From NCBI RefSeq assembly GCF_024139115.2, contig NC_085139.1:137137121-137201120 (forward strand): DNA of 64,000 nucleotides, in the 5' to 3' direction. Under the pieces are notes generated by a model that saw only the letters and a list, made by a program, of their open reading frames with translations, was not told where the DNA came from and searched no databases. This DNA comes from Armigeres subalbatus. Taxonomy: Eukaryota > Arthropoda > Insecta > Diptera > Culicidae. This document shows, one piece after another, positions 33,643 through 45,959 of the stretch; position 1 is the first letter of the stretch; every line of letters begins with the position of its first letter. Both the position numbers and the translations under genes were made by a program.

Positions 33643-36600
33643 CAATTCCAATTCAAATTCAATCCGATTTCAAACAGAAAATAATCGTTTTAATGAAAAT
33701 GTCGTTTGGCCGAACGGCTTTCGACTAAGCAGCATCTGAAAATCCTTTTCTCTTCGTATGCAAGAGTGACCTTCATACCCACCCACAGAAAAGTCTCTCT
33801 TATTCAATATTGAATTGATGATGGAGGATATTTAGTTTCATGTACGATGATCATCATCAAAAAGGACATCGAGTTCCGTCGTGCGGGGCTTCTTTTGACA
33901 AATCGGAGGCTACTATGGACATTTTGAAACAAGAATTACATCGAGCTACTTTTTGTTAGGCAGAATATAGATTTTCCGAGGTCTGAATATATTTTCCAGG
34001 TATTGCATATTTTTAAAGGAGGTGCACACTATGGCTCGCACTGTAACTTATCCAACGGGCGATTCCTCGATTTTTTCACATTAAGGATGCCAAGTATTCC
34101 ACTAAATCAGTAATAAAGAACCTTTTTCTGGTTGGCACATGGCGATAAAGTGCAAAATAAGATGCATAGAAAGGAATCAATGGTATTGCTCATTCTCTGC
34201 CCAAGTTCAAATTGAAAACACAACACCCCCGTTAACAGCTGAATGAAGTTTGCTTAAACAACTCACATCGGTTCAAGTCATTACCATTTCTCAATACCTG
34301 GTCAGTGGCCATAGGCCGGATAATAATCGTTCCGTTTACTGACCAAGCCAAGCCGGGCAGCTCGGATCCAAAATCATGACCCACATGCTCAATGAGCCAT
34401 GGCATCAAACCCTTAATCAGCTCTTTCCAATTAGCCATCTGATGTAAAACTGAACCCACACACACAGCTCTGTAGCACGGAAACGACTCGTATCGTTCCT
34501 GTGCAGCCATCCTCAACGACAAGACCAGAGCAGCACAATATCCATCGGTAAGCCCACAGCAGCAGCGCTACCACCCAACGATCCCACCACATTCTCGACT
34601 TGATGTATCGCTCTGCCGCTGCCCTCCGTCCTCCTGTCAGGATTCTTCAAGCCGCTTCCAAGCGTCTCGGCGGGGACTTCTCTATGGCAAAATTGCACAA
34701 CTATTCATCACTTTTTACGTAAGCACCATCACTCACAGGACGAACAGTTCGGGTCATTCATTTCCCCATTCCCAGCGTGGCATCCAATCCGAGCCTCCTC
34801 GCAAACGGCTCCATCCTTCTCCAGTGTCAATGAGCTGAGTCCTGCCTGGGTGTGATGGCACGGGATGGGAACGTATTTCCCAGAAACCACTTGTTTACGA
34901 AGATATTTCATCAATCTGATCTTTGTTTGAGTTGTCACGCTGGTGCTGAATCGAGAATGAGACTCCGGTGGTGCCGGTCGCTGGTGGTGGTGGGTTGTTG
35001 GTAGAAGTGCTAATGTTGCCTTGCTATGACCGTTCAGTAGCGTGAGCAATTATTTGATTATGAATGATTAGCATTCATCTCGATGAATTTGTCTACGAAA
35101 GTGGGGTGCAACAAGCATGCTTAATGGTAATTTGATGTCACTTTTTTGGCTGCAGCTTGTTTGCCGAGTATCACCAGCGGCAAGAGCAATGACTATGGAC
35201 GGATGAGTTTCCCTTGTGGTCTTCAAAGCAAAGTTTTTTTTTCTGTAAGCATGAGGACGATAATTACATTCACTTATGGTTCATTGAATCGCTTGTTGAC
35301 CTATGGTAAAGTCAAGTGTAATGTATAGGGTAATGTACCATCGTTCAATTAGTATTTAGAACGAACCGATTCCAGCCACTTTAAACCTACCGACACATAT
35401 CTCATAGCTTTCTCTATATGAAAAGCAGATATGATTGTTGAAATTCTTATTTTAAATGGTAATTATCATCTGATTGTTCTCAAACTACAATTTACACATC
35501 AAGGAATAGGGTTTAATGTCGACCAAAGGAACGAACGTGTATTCGCTTTGATATTTCTAGCACACCCTCTTAGCTGTGGTACGATCCTATCGGTTTAAGT
35601 GGAAGAATCGCTGGGGATGATGGTTAATCGTATGATTTATACATGAGATCAATTTATGATTGTGTCGAGGATTCTGGCCTTCCCAGTGTGTATTAGCCAT
35701 GACGATGTCGTACCCGACACCACTGCCGCCGTCGCCTTCGTCGTGCAGCTTTTCACATTATTCCGTTGTGGCGTGAGTGTGTAACCAGGAACACTACAAT
35801 GGTAGGAAATGAATTACGGTTATTAGAAGTGAAGTGGAAGTCATCGGTTATAACAAGCCACCGAACAACGATACAAAATGGCATGGCTTTGGGTCGGTAC
35901 GAAAGATTAAGAGCAGAGTTCTTGTTAGGGGATGGAAGTGCTCGCCAACCGGGAACCTTTATGAACTACGTTACACTTATATGTAAAAGTTTCTAAAAAC
36001 AAATAATTCGTACGTTATTACGATATCCCCATATAAAATACGTGGCATTCAAGGAAAAATGGCTGCATGCATTTAACTTTATCGTGACATTTCGTAGATA
36101 ACCTCCAGAAACTAAAGGGTGGAACGGCCAAAAATTGGTCGATTTAAATTGGTTATATTCTTCAATTGTGCGCTCAGTATGGAATGTTGCCTATAGAAAC
36201 ATTTTGAAATCAACCCCATAATTACAATTTTTTAGCTGTTACTCAGCTGTCAATCATTTCCCGATCTTCGTATTGTGCTAATCGTACTGAGGCAGCTCAA
36301 ATGCATAAGACTCCACATGATTTTCAATTAGTTGGATTGCGTGGAAATTTGCAACCAATGTTTTTTCATTGCTTCTCTACGAATTCGCCGCTCGAAATAT
36401 AATGGGAAAACATTTGCTACAAAAAATACAACCCTAAATTATTTTTATTTTGCTTCCCAACAATAACAATACTTCTCAATATAAGATCTAAAACAAACAT
36501 CAACACAATCTTCACGAATCGATTCAATTCGCACCACCCAACTATTAAAATGTTTTTCACGCTGGAAACGTTCGCAAAATCGTGTGAGATTTTAAACAAC

Positions 36601-36960
36601 TTCGGTGGCTTTAGCGCCACTCACGTGTACGATAGACCACGAGATATCAAATCTACGGAAAACACAGCACCTTATCCCTTTTGTCCTTTGTACTCGTTTA
36701 AGATCGTTCAACTCAATACTCACAAAGAAGTTTGAGAAAAACCTACCTACCAGTGTGTCCGTAGGGGAAGGAGAAGCAATATGCCCTAGCTAAGCAAAGA
36801 CTGCTTCAATGTCTTAGCTGTAACGATTTTCATGGGTATTTTTACCTCATGCAACAGTTAAACAATATAGCTAGCTGATGCCATTTAAAAATTGTAGAAA
36901 ATCTCAATCATATTGATAATATTCACATTTAAAAAAATGGTGATATTTCGTTGCCGGAAA
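33643..36960. other. unassigned; no gene supported
   Basis: A single orphan foldback-arm word (cgtttggccgaacgg) lies near 33703-33718. The stretch 34230-35050 is more GC-rich and has three minus ORFs of 61-106 codons without recognisable domains, signal peptide or splice context. They might be parts of exons, but nothing in the sequence demonstrates it. 35050-36960 is AT-rich and unremarkable. Confidence 0.4.
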
Positions 36961-36966
36961 ACTCAT

Positions 36967-37089
36967 GAGGCAAAACGTCTTCTAGCTGGCAGCTCTTTGG
37001 GAACAACGCACTACGCGTCGGCGAATCAGCATTCTGGTATGGAGACGCTTAGTACATTGTAGGTTAGCCTCCTCAGGGCGTTTTGCCTC
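36967..37089. repeat. short inverted repeat gaggcaaaacg / cgttttgcctc
   Basis: A perfect 11-bp inverted repeat at 36967-36977 and 37079-37089 encloses about 100 bp. A third ggcgttttgcc word lies near 37248. It may be a decayed MITE; no target duplication is visible. Confidence 0.35.
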
Positions 37090-37317
37090 GCCGAAATGTT
37101 AGATGTTTCACCAAAATGTGGAAAATGTCGGTTTTTCCATCCTTCCTATCTTTTATTTTGACACGTTTTTTGCCTAGTCTACATGATTTTTGGTCTAGTT
37201 TGGTCTAGCCATGCCAAATACGGTAAATATGAGGGAATATGAAAAAGGCGTTTTGCCCCGGGGTGCGTTTTAAGCCTCTTCTCCTACATATTCTACGTAT
37301 ACAAAAAAGCGTGACAG

Positions 37318-37943
37318 AAAAGGTCATTTGACCGAAAAGGTCATTTGGCCGAATAGGACATTTGTCGAATAGGACATTTGGCCTAATAGGACATTTAACC
37401 GAAAGGGTCTCACTACTCACTTCGCGCTTCTCACTTTTATAGTGAGAAGTGAGAAATGAGGAGAGAGAAGTGAGACTCTCTGTAAAAAGTGAGAAACGTA
37501 AAGTGAGTAGTGAGACGAGAGGGAGACATCTCCCTTCTCACTTCTCATTTCTCACTTTTCAAATGATCTATTCTACCTAATGTTCTATTCGGACAAATGT
37601 CCTATTCGGCCAAATGTCCTATTGGGCCAAATGTCCTATTCGGTCAAATGTACTATTCGGCTAAATGTCCTATTCGGCAAAATGTCCTTTTCGACCAAAT
37701 GTCCTATTAGGCCTAATATCTTAATATCCTATTAGGCCTAATGTCCTATTAGGCCAAATGTCCTATTCGACCAAGTGTCCTATTCAGCCAAATGTACTAT
37801 TCGGCCAAATGCCCCATTCGGCCAAATGTCTTATACAGCCAAATGTCCGAATCAGGTAAATGTCATATTCGGGCAAATGTCCTATTCGGCCAAATGACCT
37901 ATTCGACCGGATGACCCTTTCGGCCGAATGACCCTTTCGGCCA
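37318..37943. mobile_element. foldback element FB2, right end abutting a LINE
   Basis: The left arm from 37318 reads aaaggtcatttggccgaata. The core near 37405-37560 contains repeated agtgagaagtgag / tcacttctcac words. The right arm is a long run of cctattcggccaaatg units to 37943. The right terminus is missing: after ggccagatgggtttc the sequence becomes the 3' end of the LINE at 37944, while FB3 continues ggcctaatgg at the same point. Confidence 0.75.
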
Positions 37944-40900
37944 GATGGGTTTCAGACTAGTGGCAATCGGCCTGTGCGGTATTTAAGAGTCTTCTCCATT
38001 CGGCTCGGTCCATGGCTACACGTCGCCAACCACGCAGTCTACGGAGGGTCCGCAAGTCATCTTCCACCTGATCGATCCACCTTGCCCGCTGCGCACCTCG
38101 CCTTCTTGTGCCCGTCGGATCGTTGTCGAGAACCATTTTCACCGGGTTACTGTCCGACATCCTGGCTACGTGCCCGGCCCATCGCAGTCGTCCGATTTTC
38201 GCAGCTCATGCAACTCGTGGTTCATTCGCCTCCTCCACGTACCGTCCGCCATCTGCACCCCACCATAGATGGTATGCAGCACTTTCCTTCCGAAAACTCC
38301 CAGTGCGCGTTGTTCCTCCACGCGCATCGTCCAGGTCTCGTGTCCGTAGAGGACTACCGGTCTAATGAGCGTTTTTTAGATTGTCAGTTTGGTACGGCGG
38401 CGAACTCTATTCGATCGGAGCGTCTTGCGGAGTCCAAAGTACGTACGATTTCCAGCCACTATGCGTCTCCGAATTTCTCTGCTGGTGTCATTTTCGGCAG
38501 TCACGAGTTCAGTGCGTGATTTCTCTTGTTTCGGACAGCAGAACGATCGCGCGATCGGCCGAAATATTGTGCTCTGCATTGCGCGGCCGGCAATAAAAAT
38601 CAGTTCAGCGCGAGATTTCTCTTGTTTCGGACAGCAGAACGATCACGCGATCGGCCGAAATATTGTGTTCTGCATTGTGAGGTCGGTAATAAGAGTAGCC
38701 ATCGAATAAGTAAGTGCAGTGCCTGTTTTAGTTGTCGGGAAAGAAATAAAATATCTATCATGTGTTCGGTGGCTCATGCGCATGTCGCGCGCGGTCGAAA
38801 AAAGCGCGTTCTTCAATAGTTTGCTGATGGCTACAGCGAGTGAGTACAGAGTGATGCGCCGTGAAAATCGTACCACTCGTGTCAATACCTGCTCTTTGTA
38901 CTACCCCTGTATAGCGATGTTGAATAGCGGATACCAAAGACCATCACCTTGCCGTAACCCTATGAAGGTTTCGAAGGGACTCGAGAATGCCCCTGAAACT
39001 CGAACTACGCACATCACCCGATCCATCGTCGCTTTGATCGACCGTGTCAGTTTATACGGAAATCCGTATTCGTGCATTAGCTGCCATAGCTGGTCCCGAT
39101 CGATTGTATCATATGCGGCTTTGAAGTCACGTTGTATTCGCGGCATTTCTGCAGTACTTGGCGAATGGCGAAAACATGGTCGGTGGTGGAGTGTTCGCCC
39201 ATAAAACCCGCATGGTACTGCTCTACGAACTCCCTTGCAATTGGTGATAGTCGACAGCATAAAATTTGGGAGAGTACCTTGTAAAGGGCGTTCAGCAATG
39301 TGATTGCGCGGTAGTTGCTAGTTTTTGTAGATGGGACACACGACACCTTCCATCCACTCCTGCGGCAAAATTTCCTCCTCCCAAATCTTGGTAATGACCC
39401 AGTGCAGCGCTCTAGCCAGTGCCTTACCACCGTGTTTAAATAGCTCTCCTGGTAGTTGGTCAACCCCAGGGGCTTTGTTGTTCTTCAGCCGGCCAATCTC
39501 CTCCTGGATTTCCTGGAGATCCGGAGCCGGTAAAATTATGTCCAGCGCGCGTTCTCCCAGGTCCATCACCATACCGCCAACTTCGTCTGTCACATCGCCA
39601 TTCAGGTGTTCTTCGTATTGCTGCCGCCACCTTTGGATCACCTCACGCTCGTTCGTAAGAAGGCTCCCGTTTATGTTCTTACACATATCAGGCTGTGGCA
39701 CGTGGCCCTTACGTGAACGGTTTAACTTCTCATAGAACTTTCGTCTGTTATTAGCGCGGTACAGTTGCTCCGTCTCTTCACGGTCTCGATCTTCCTGCTG
39801 GCGCTTTTTCCACCGGAAAATCTAGTTTTGTCTGTTCCGCGCCTATTTATATCGTGCCTCGTTCGCCCTCGTGCTGTATTGCAGCAATCTCTCCCATGCT
39901 GCATTCTTTTCTTCCACTAACTACATTCGCCATAATACCAGTCGTATCTCTGATCCGGGGGCACCGTGCCAAGTGCAGCGGTTGCGGTGCTACCAATGGC
40001 GGATCGAATATCTCTCCAGCCTTCTTCAAAAGACGCTGCGTCTAGCTGCTCTTCCGTTGGAAGTGCCACTTCCAGCTGCTGCGTGTATTCTTGGGCTAGT
40101 CTACCGTCTTGTAGCCGCCCAATGTTAATCCGCGGCGTCCGACTTCGACGCGTGTTGTACACCGTCGAGAGTTTTGAGCGCAGGCATACTGCAACGAGAT
40201 AGTGGTCGGATTCAATATTCGCACTGCGGTAAGTGCGGACGTTCGTGATATCGGAGAAGAATTTTCCGTCGATTAGAACGTGGTCGATTTGGTTTTCCGT
40301 TTCTTGATTAGGTGATCTCCATGTGGCCTTGTGGATATTTTTGCGGGGAAAGAAGGTGCTTCGGAATACCATTCTGCGGGAGGCTGCGAAGTTTATGCAT
40401 CGTTGGCCGTTGTCATTCGATACGGTGTGCAGACTATCTGGTCTATACATTTCCTCCCTTCCTACCTGTACATTCATGTCGCCGATGACGATTTTGACGT
40501 CCCGCAGTGGGCATCCATCGTATGTCTGCTCCAGCTGTGCGTAGAACGCTTCTTTCTCGCCGTCGGGTCTCCCTTCGTGTTGGCAGTGCACGTTGATTAT
40601 GCTACAGTTGAAGAAACTGCCTTTAATCCTCAGCTTGCACATCCTTGCGTTGATTGGCTGCCACCCAATCACGCGTTGGCGCATCTTACCCAGCACTATG
40701 AGGCCGGTTCCCAGCTCGTTGGTGGTGCCACAGCTTTGGTAGAAGGTAGCCGCTCGATGCCCGCTTTTCCACACTTTCTGTCCTGTCCAGCAAATCTCCT
40801 GCAGCGCCACGACGTCGAAGTTGCGGGGATGTAATTCATCGTAGATCATCCTGTCGCAACCTGCGAAACCTAGCGACTTGCATTTCCATGTTCCAAGCTT

Positions 40901-41255
40901 CCAATCCTGATCCTGTATTCGTCGCCTAGGTCTTTGCCGATTATATCGAGTCGCATTATCTCTTATATTGTTCGTAAAGATTGGTTTTCTAGGCGGCTTA
41001 TTGGGCCTGCGCAAACCTCCTGTCTCGTCGGAGGGCCGTCGTGTCAGCGCTGTTTAGCGTCCCACCTAACACCAGGACTTGGGCTTGTGCGCTTTGAGCG
41101 GCACACGGTCGCTTTGGTGGGGCCTACTGGCGGATACATGCAGCTGTTTATAGAGGTTTAACAGGGCCCACGTCAAACCCCACCACATCCTAGGCAGGCG
41201 CCACAACTCGCAGATGGCCTGGGGAAAGATCGTCAAGCCCTTGGACATAGTTACC
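37944..41255 (-). pseudogene. RTE-like LINE, near full length, RT centre replaced
   Basis: From the 5' side (minus strand), a leader runs from about 41255. The endonuclease frame 41014-39917 shows WKLGTWKCKSLGF, VVALQEICWTG, VKIVIGDMNVQVGREE, ENQIDHVLIDGKFFSDI and ESDHYLV, so its catalytic residues are all present. The RT region 39780-38890 is in several frames: LKNNKAPGVDQLPGELFKHG, SNYRAITLLNALYKVLS, HAGFMGEHSTTDHVFA, DFKAAYDTIDRDQLW and GLRQGDGLWYPLFNIA. It then fades after DTSGTIFT near 38830. The segment that should carry the F/Y-A-D-D motif is absent. In its place lies foreign DNA (38517-38830), after which the LINE resumes at ELVTAENDTSREIRRRI and runs through the C-terminus (RWRRVAMDRAEWRRLL-type end, near 37957). 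Multiple frameshifts and stops make it inactive. Confidence 0.85.
38506..38697. repeat. 96-bp tandem duplication inside the LINE
   Basis: Two units (38506-38601 and 38602-38697) begin agttcag(t/c)gcg. Both contain atttctcttgtttcggacag, a gatcgcgcgatcggccgaaa-like palindromic core, tctgcattg and cggtaataa-type ends. They occupy the place of the missing LINE RT segment. A diverged single copy lies at 56914-57070, so this is a dispersed family, perhaps a retroelement leader or promoter. Confidence 0.7.
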
Positions 41256-41830
41256 AAAGAGGTTATGAAGAGGTTTTGGTGGAGTTTTTAGTTTTATAAG
41301 CAACTGGTCATGAAAACCTCTTATGGAGCATAATAAATCTTGAAATGTTCTTGGGATAGTTTGCCCTGTGAAAAGCAATTATTAATGTGTTTCCTTCTGG
41401 ATGGTGGATGCGAATTGTAATTGCTTCTTTAAAAGTAGGCGTACGCCCGGAATAAGGCAATGACGGGTGTGATCCCTTCTCAAAAAACATGCGTTTGCCC
41501 GGAATAAGGCATCGGTAGATGTTTTTCCTTTTTTAGAAATAGACCAATTGGTTTTATCATTTTCCGATTGTGAAAAAAAAAACTGCGAATCAAACTTGCA
41601 ATTCCGGGCAAGGCCGAGTGCATATTCACTTAGTAATATACTTTACCAATTTAGGTCTAATTTGAATATCGACATTAGCAACTGAAATGTTTTATTTTAG
41701 ACTGTAAATTACTTCCTCTGATATTGGAATGAATCACAGGGAATAGTTAGAATAAATTGTTCATATTACACCAATTACATTCTATTTATAATTTATGAGT
41801 TTTTAACAGAACCACAAGCTTGATGTTTTT
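41256..41830. other. unassigned AT-rich spacer
   Basis: The word cccggaataaggca occurs twice (about 41447 and 41495) and an inverted attccgggca near 41601. Nothing else is recognised. Confidence 0.35.
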
Positions 41831-42753
41831 AAAGCTATGTCCATTTAGAATCCGGAATAATAAAACATCTGTATCTAGGTAACGGATTGACATACAAACA
41901 AGCTTAATACATCAAAACAAAAGTTATTTACTTTACTTTAAGGAAAACATATAAATGCAAATCATTTCTAGTTTTCTTGTGACAATTCGCACTTTCTTCC
42001 TTATTCCTCTCATCAAACGCTGCACACCTCCGGAGACAACTTCCTTGGCACATTTGTTCCACATTTTGGTCATCTGAGTCGCGTCCCGAGCTGTTTATCC
42101 ACTTTTCTTAAGCTTCCGCTTCATTATTGCCCAAAATGTCCCGATGGGCCAAAACTGCGGGCAGTTGGGTGGATTATGTTTTTATTGTTGAAATCTACGT
42201 TATTATTGCGGTACAACTAGATGACTTCCCGGCTGTAGTGGCAACTCGCCAAATCTGGCCAAATCTTCACGGGACCTTCATGGGCTTTCATGAAACTTAG
42301 TACGCGGTTTTTGAGACATTCTTCTTTGTACAGCTCAGAGTCCCTCGTCTTATTCGACACGAACACTATGGTCTTTGCTCTGCAGCTGCATGTCCCTCGC
42401 CAATTCACCAGTTTCTGGAAAATTTGTCCATAAAAGCAAACTTAATCTCGCAGGAACAACACCTAGTGCCGTCGCCATGCAGATTTTGGCCAGGAAGCTA
42501 TCCTAAATCCATTTTGACGTAGATTCCACCGTCGATGAGCACGATTATCAACGGGGGTGTGCAGCATTTTTTCTCTCCTCTCGGCTTCTAATCTGGAATA
42601 ATTTTTGACTCGCTGCACGTAACACAATGAAATTTTTACCACAGAAAGTGGGCGCCTAGGGTGACATACCGCTGTAAAATAATGCTTGCAGCGGTCACTT
42701 TCCGTGCCGCTGCAATTCAATAAATGATTCCGGATTCTAACTGGACAGAGCTT
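41831..42753 (-). pseudogene. decayed Tc1/mariner-superfamily transposon with inverted ends
   Basis: The inverted ends match over about 28 bp: aaagctatgtccatttagaa plus tccggaat on the left (41831-41858), and its counterpart ending ggattctaactggacagagc plus ttt on the right (to about 42753). Between them the minus strand carries transposase remnants. LIIVLIDGGIYVKMD is the first catalytic Asp region, with the usual second Asp altered to Gly. LPGQ follows, then LYKEECLKNRVLSFMKAHEG, WPDLASCHYSREVI (second catalytic Asp) and a basic C-terminus. Stops and frameshifts are frequent and the N-terminal DNA-binding part is mostly gone. CLKxRxLxFxKxHxGPVxFWPDLASCHYS is a wording I know from mosquito mariner-like transposases. 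Confidence 0.75.
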
Positions 42754-44360
42754 TATTGTGCATCTCGATTATATTCAAATTAACGTTAAATGAATTAAAT
42801 TATCTTGTTTTCATCTTTAACAAAACGTTCCTCTAAATAAATAATGCTGTGTGCTTCCCAAATATCATATCAAAAGCCTACTCCCTTGGACTTATCCGGA
42901 CAAGCCTTCTTATAACAATAAATTCACGAACATGTGGGCAAATGTTTGTATTTATACAAAGGCATCATTCTCCATGCTCAACTGCGCGCTAAGCTGGGAA
43001 ACTGTACCCCAAGGGTTCTGATGTTCCATTAATACAAATTACGAACAAAACAATCTCGTATAAATCTCATCGGCTCAATGCTATAACTTCACAGAAGGAC
43101 ATTCCCACAAACATCGTCGGCCGAAAAAAAAACTGGCAGAGAGAGGAGAAGAGGCCTTACAACTTGTCCAGCGAACAGTACCACAGCAGCGACCGACAGA
43201 CGCATCGGGGTCAAAGAGCAAGCAAAAACCGGAAAAACGACGTCATAATTCTTGCTCACAGAGCCACCCCTAATTTTTGCAATCCAGGTTCAGCTCGCTT
43301 GTGAGAAAAATTACAACACACTGAACGATTCCATCCCTCCTTCGCTGTATACTTCCTTCCACTCCCACATTGAAATGTTCTCGCATCATCTCTTGTCCCT
43401 GCTGTGGTGATCTTGGTCGCATCGACATAAAGAACTGCTGCCTTTAAAAAACGGAAACCGGATAAGTTGAGGTTTTCAAAGAGGAGGCTAAGTAAAGAGA
43501 GGTCGTGGAAAATGTATTGAAAAAAATGCCACTGACCCAACCCTGGCAACGGATGTCCGCCCGCGCTCCCGCTGGCTGCGGAATCGGAAAGGCGTTTAAG
43601 AACACTCTCTGAGCCATTCGGAGAGGTTTCCAACGGGCTCACCCCCCAGCGCCCCTCCCCATCTGCTCATTCGATTCCCCGCATTATCGAACGAGTGCAC
43701 ATTTCAGCGCGTGGAAAACCGTCGACTAAGAGATGCAACATAAACTGTGATTCGTGTTGGAAGTTAATAAAAAGGGTAAATAAAAACCACTTTTTATATT
43801 GCAACTGCCATGCTGCTTGATGGAGAAAACTGCTCGAAAGTTAAGAGTTTGTTCACAAGAGAGAGATCGTATAGTTGTGTGCATACGTACAACGTAACAC
43901 ACATTGAATGGGAATGGGAACGGGGAAGGCACGGTCGGAAGCTGCGGAAGACGATGACAACGGGACTGCTGCTGGGGAATCACTATATTTATATGAAACC
44001 CGTTTCTCACATGCCACATAACAAAACTCACATTATTACGTTATAAATTTCCACTTTTAAAGGTTATCTTTCCACATAGCAGACTCGGAGCACTGATTGC
44101 TGCCCGAAGGTTCTTTGACATTAGTTTGGTGACATGAAGAAACTTTAGTCTATCGTGATTTTCAGTTATAAATATATACTTGATATTGAGTTGAAGCAGT
44201 AAATCAAAAAAGATGATTGCCTTAATTTAACTCTTTCAACAACATCTATAAAACAATAAAGAAAATTACAATAATATAAAGATTAGGCCAAACAAAAAGA
44301 CAGATAAGAAGAGTTGAAAACCATACACCCAACCGGTGATTTTTAGATTTTTAAACAGTT
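42754..44360. other. unassigned; GC-richer stretch around 43100-43720
   Basis: No domain is recognised. A 128-codon minus ORF (43256-43642) and smaller ORFs at 43726-44046 overlap each other and lack any family signature. The GC-richer part might be a host regulatory or untranslated segment; nothing shows this directly. Confidence 0.35.
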
Positions 44361-44640
44361 TTATCTTCTTCTTCCATAATGGCTCTACACTCCAACTGGA
44401 GCTGGCCCTGATTTTCAACAACAGTATTTTATAAGCATTTCTTCAGTTACTAATTGAAAGCTTTCTATGCCCGCCATTGCATGAATATGAATCTTAACTG
44501 GCAAGTACAATGGATACACTATGCCCAGGGTGTAGAGAAAGTTTCCAACCCGAAAACATCCTAGACCGGACCAAGAATCGAACTCACCATCTCCGGATTG
44601 GCAATCCTACGCCTTTGCTGGCAAGGCTACTGGAGACCCT
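44361..44640 (-). mobile_element. second tRNA-derived SINE, Feilai-like
   Basis: On the minus strand the head reads agggtctccagtagccttgc, with a B-box-like gagttcgattcttgg near 44570-44585. The tail near 44361-44400 ends in a gaagaagaag stretch. Head, B box and the ccggtctag...ggttggaaa junction parallel the SINE at 4545-4831, but sequence divergence is substantial. A candidate 7-bp duplication (aacagtt at 44354-44360 and 44649-44655) is offset from the head by eight bases, so it is not secure. Confidence 0.65.
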
Positions 44641-44656
44641 TAACACTTAACAGTTA

Positions 44657-44811
44657 TGTATAAGAACCTACCAAAACTTGTACGAGAACTGGGCAATATT
44701 GTATGAGACATTACGATTTTGCAAGCTTTTCTTACAATATTTGTTTGTATAAGAATCTAACAATTTCGCATATGCCCAGTTCTTATACAGGTTTCGGTAG
44801 GTTCTTATACA
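44657..44811. mobile_element. hairpin MITE with inverted arms of about 44 bp
   Basis: tgtataagaacctaccaaaa at the left is mirrored by the end at 44811, and the arms stay complementary through gaactgggca. About 65 bp of AT-rich loop separates them, including a further internal tgtataagaatc copy. No coding capacity. Confidence 0.7.
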
Positions 44812-45955
44812 GAATTGCTGGAAAATCTAGCAGTCGCCGATTGGCTACAAAAAAGAAAAATCAAGCTGACACTAATGCTGGAATACAGATATTGGAAGAA
44901 AATCAACTTTACAGGAACTAAATTATTTCCAGTATAACATTTTATTGAGTAGAACTATGAAGAAACAAACAAAAACAAATTTGATGAAAGACGGTTGCGG
45001 TCGAAGGATAGCAAAAAAATCCTAACGAATTTTGTTTCCATTAAACAAAAATTAAACGACGTATTGAATCCGCTAAAGCAAGCTTGATTCAAGTTGGATA
45101 GTCCGTGTTTTGTTTGGCAATTACTTCCTCTTCCAAATTGGGTCACTGAAGAGTGCGCTGTTTCCAAGCAGCAAGAAAATAGTAGAGTGGTCACATTGTA
45201 ATTCGGGTGCAAAAGAAAGGCTTAGATCTGCACATCTTTTCGCTGGCAGTTTAAAAACCATTTCGATTCTCGTTAGCTCGGTGCCTTATTCCTATTCGTT
45301 TTCTTGTTCCGTGTGGCCTAATCGGTCCTCGGTCGAAGTTTTTAACGTGCACAAGTCTCTCATTCAGGCTTATGTTTTAGTGGGAAGGACAGACAAGAGC
45401 CAAAGGCGGCAATCTCCGGATACTTTATCCATTCGCCGTTTTTGAAGCTCCTTTTTGCGCTGGAAAATTATTATTCACTTGAATTTCTCACCATAATATC
45501 GCTCTAATGACTGAATGATGGTGATGATAAAGTATCAAAAAGGAATTTTAATAAATATTCAAATTATTGGAAAAGTTTTGCAAGCACCATAGAAAGTTTT
45601 TGGTTCTAGTCGGGATACTTTTTTTTAGCAGAAAGCTGTTAGTAGAACAATGCACACGGTGGTGATGGATGGGTTAGATAGATATTTTTATACGTTGTCT
45701 TTCAAAGGTGCCCACGAGTTTACTGAGAAATAATTTAGGTGAATTAGGCAATCCATTCCATTATCCACCATACTCATCTCAAAATAAACGAGAAAGCACC
45801 AATTTAATCAATTGTTTTACAGTATTATGCATGCTTACTTCTGAAAAAAAATATTGACATATCAGGTAACATTAGGCCAAAATGGTTAAAGTTTGCTTGA
45901 CTGTCAATCGAAAGTTTAATCTATACAGTTTTTTTTCTGAAGAAGTCCCATCCTG
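44812..45955. other. unassigned; no gene supported
   Basis: Overlapping ORFs of 72-111 codons at 44703-45445 have no domains. AT-rich, no repeat structure noticed. Confidence 0.4.
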
Positions 45956-45959
45956 ATTA

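Noticed and set aside
27019..33651. 2210-codon minus-strand ORF (W/G/L/D/F repeats) and other giant ORFs in 23.6-33.6 kb
   Set aside because: The tandem repeat contains no stop triplets on either strand and has a period that is not a multiple of three. All frames are open and overlap, with no gene context.
43256..43642. 128-codon minus ORF in a GC-richer stretch
   Set aside because: No domain, no homology I recognise and no splice or start context. Left as unassigned DNA.
44354..44655. aacagtt as target-site duplication of the second SINE
   Set aside because: The right copy is eight bases away from the SINE head and only seven bases long, so chance is likely.
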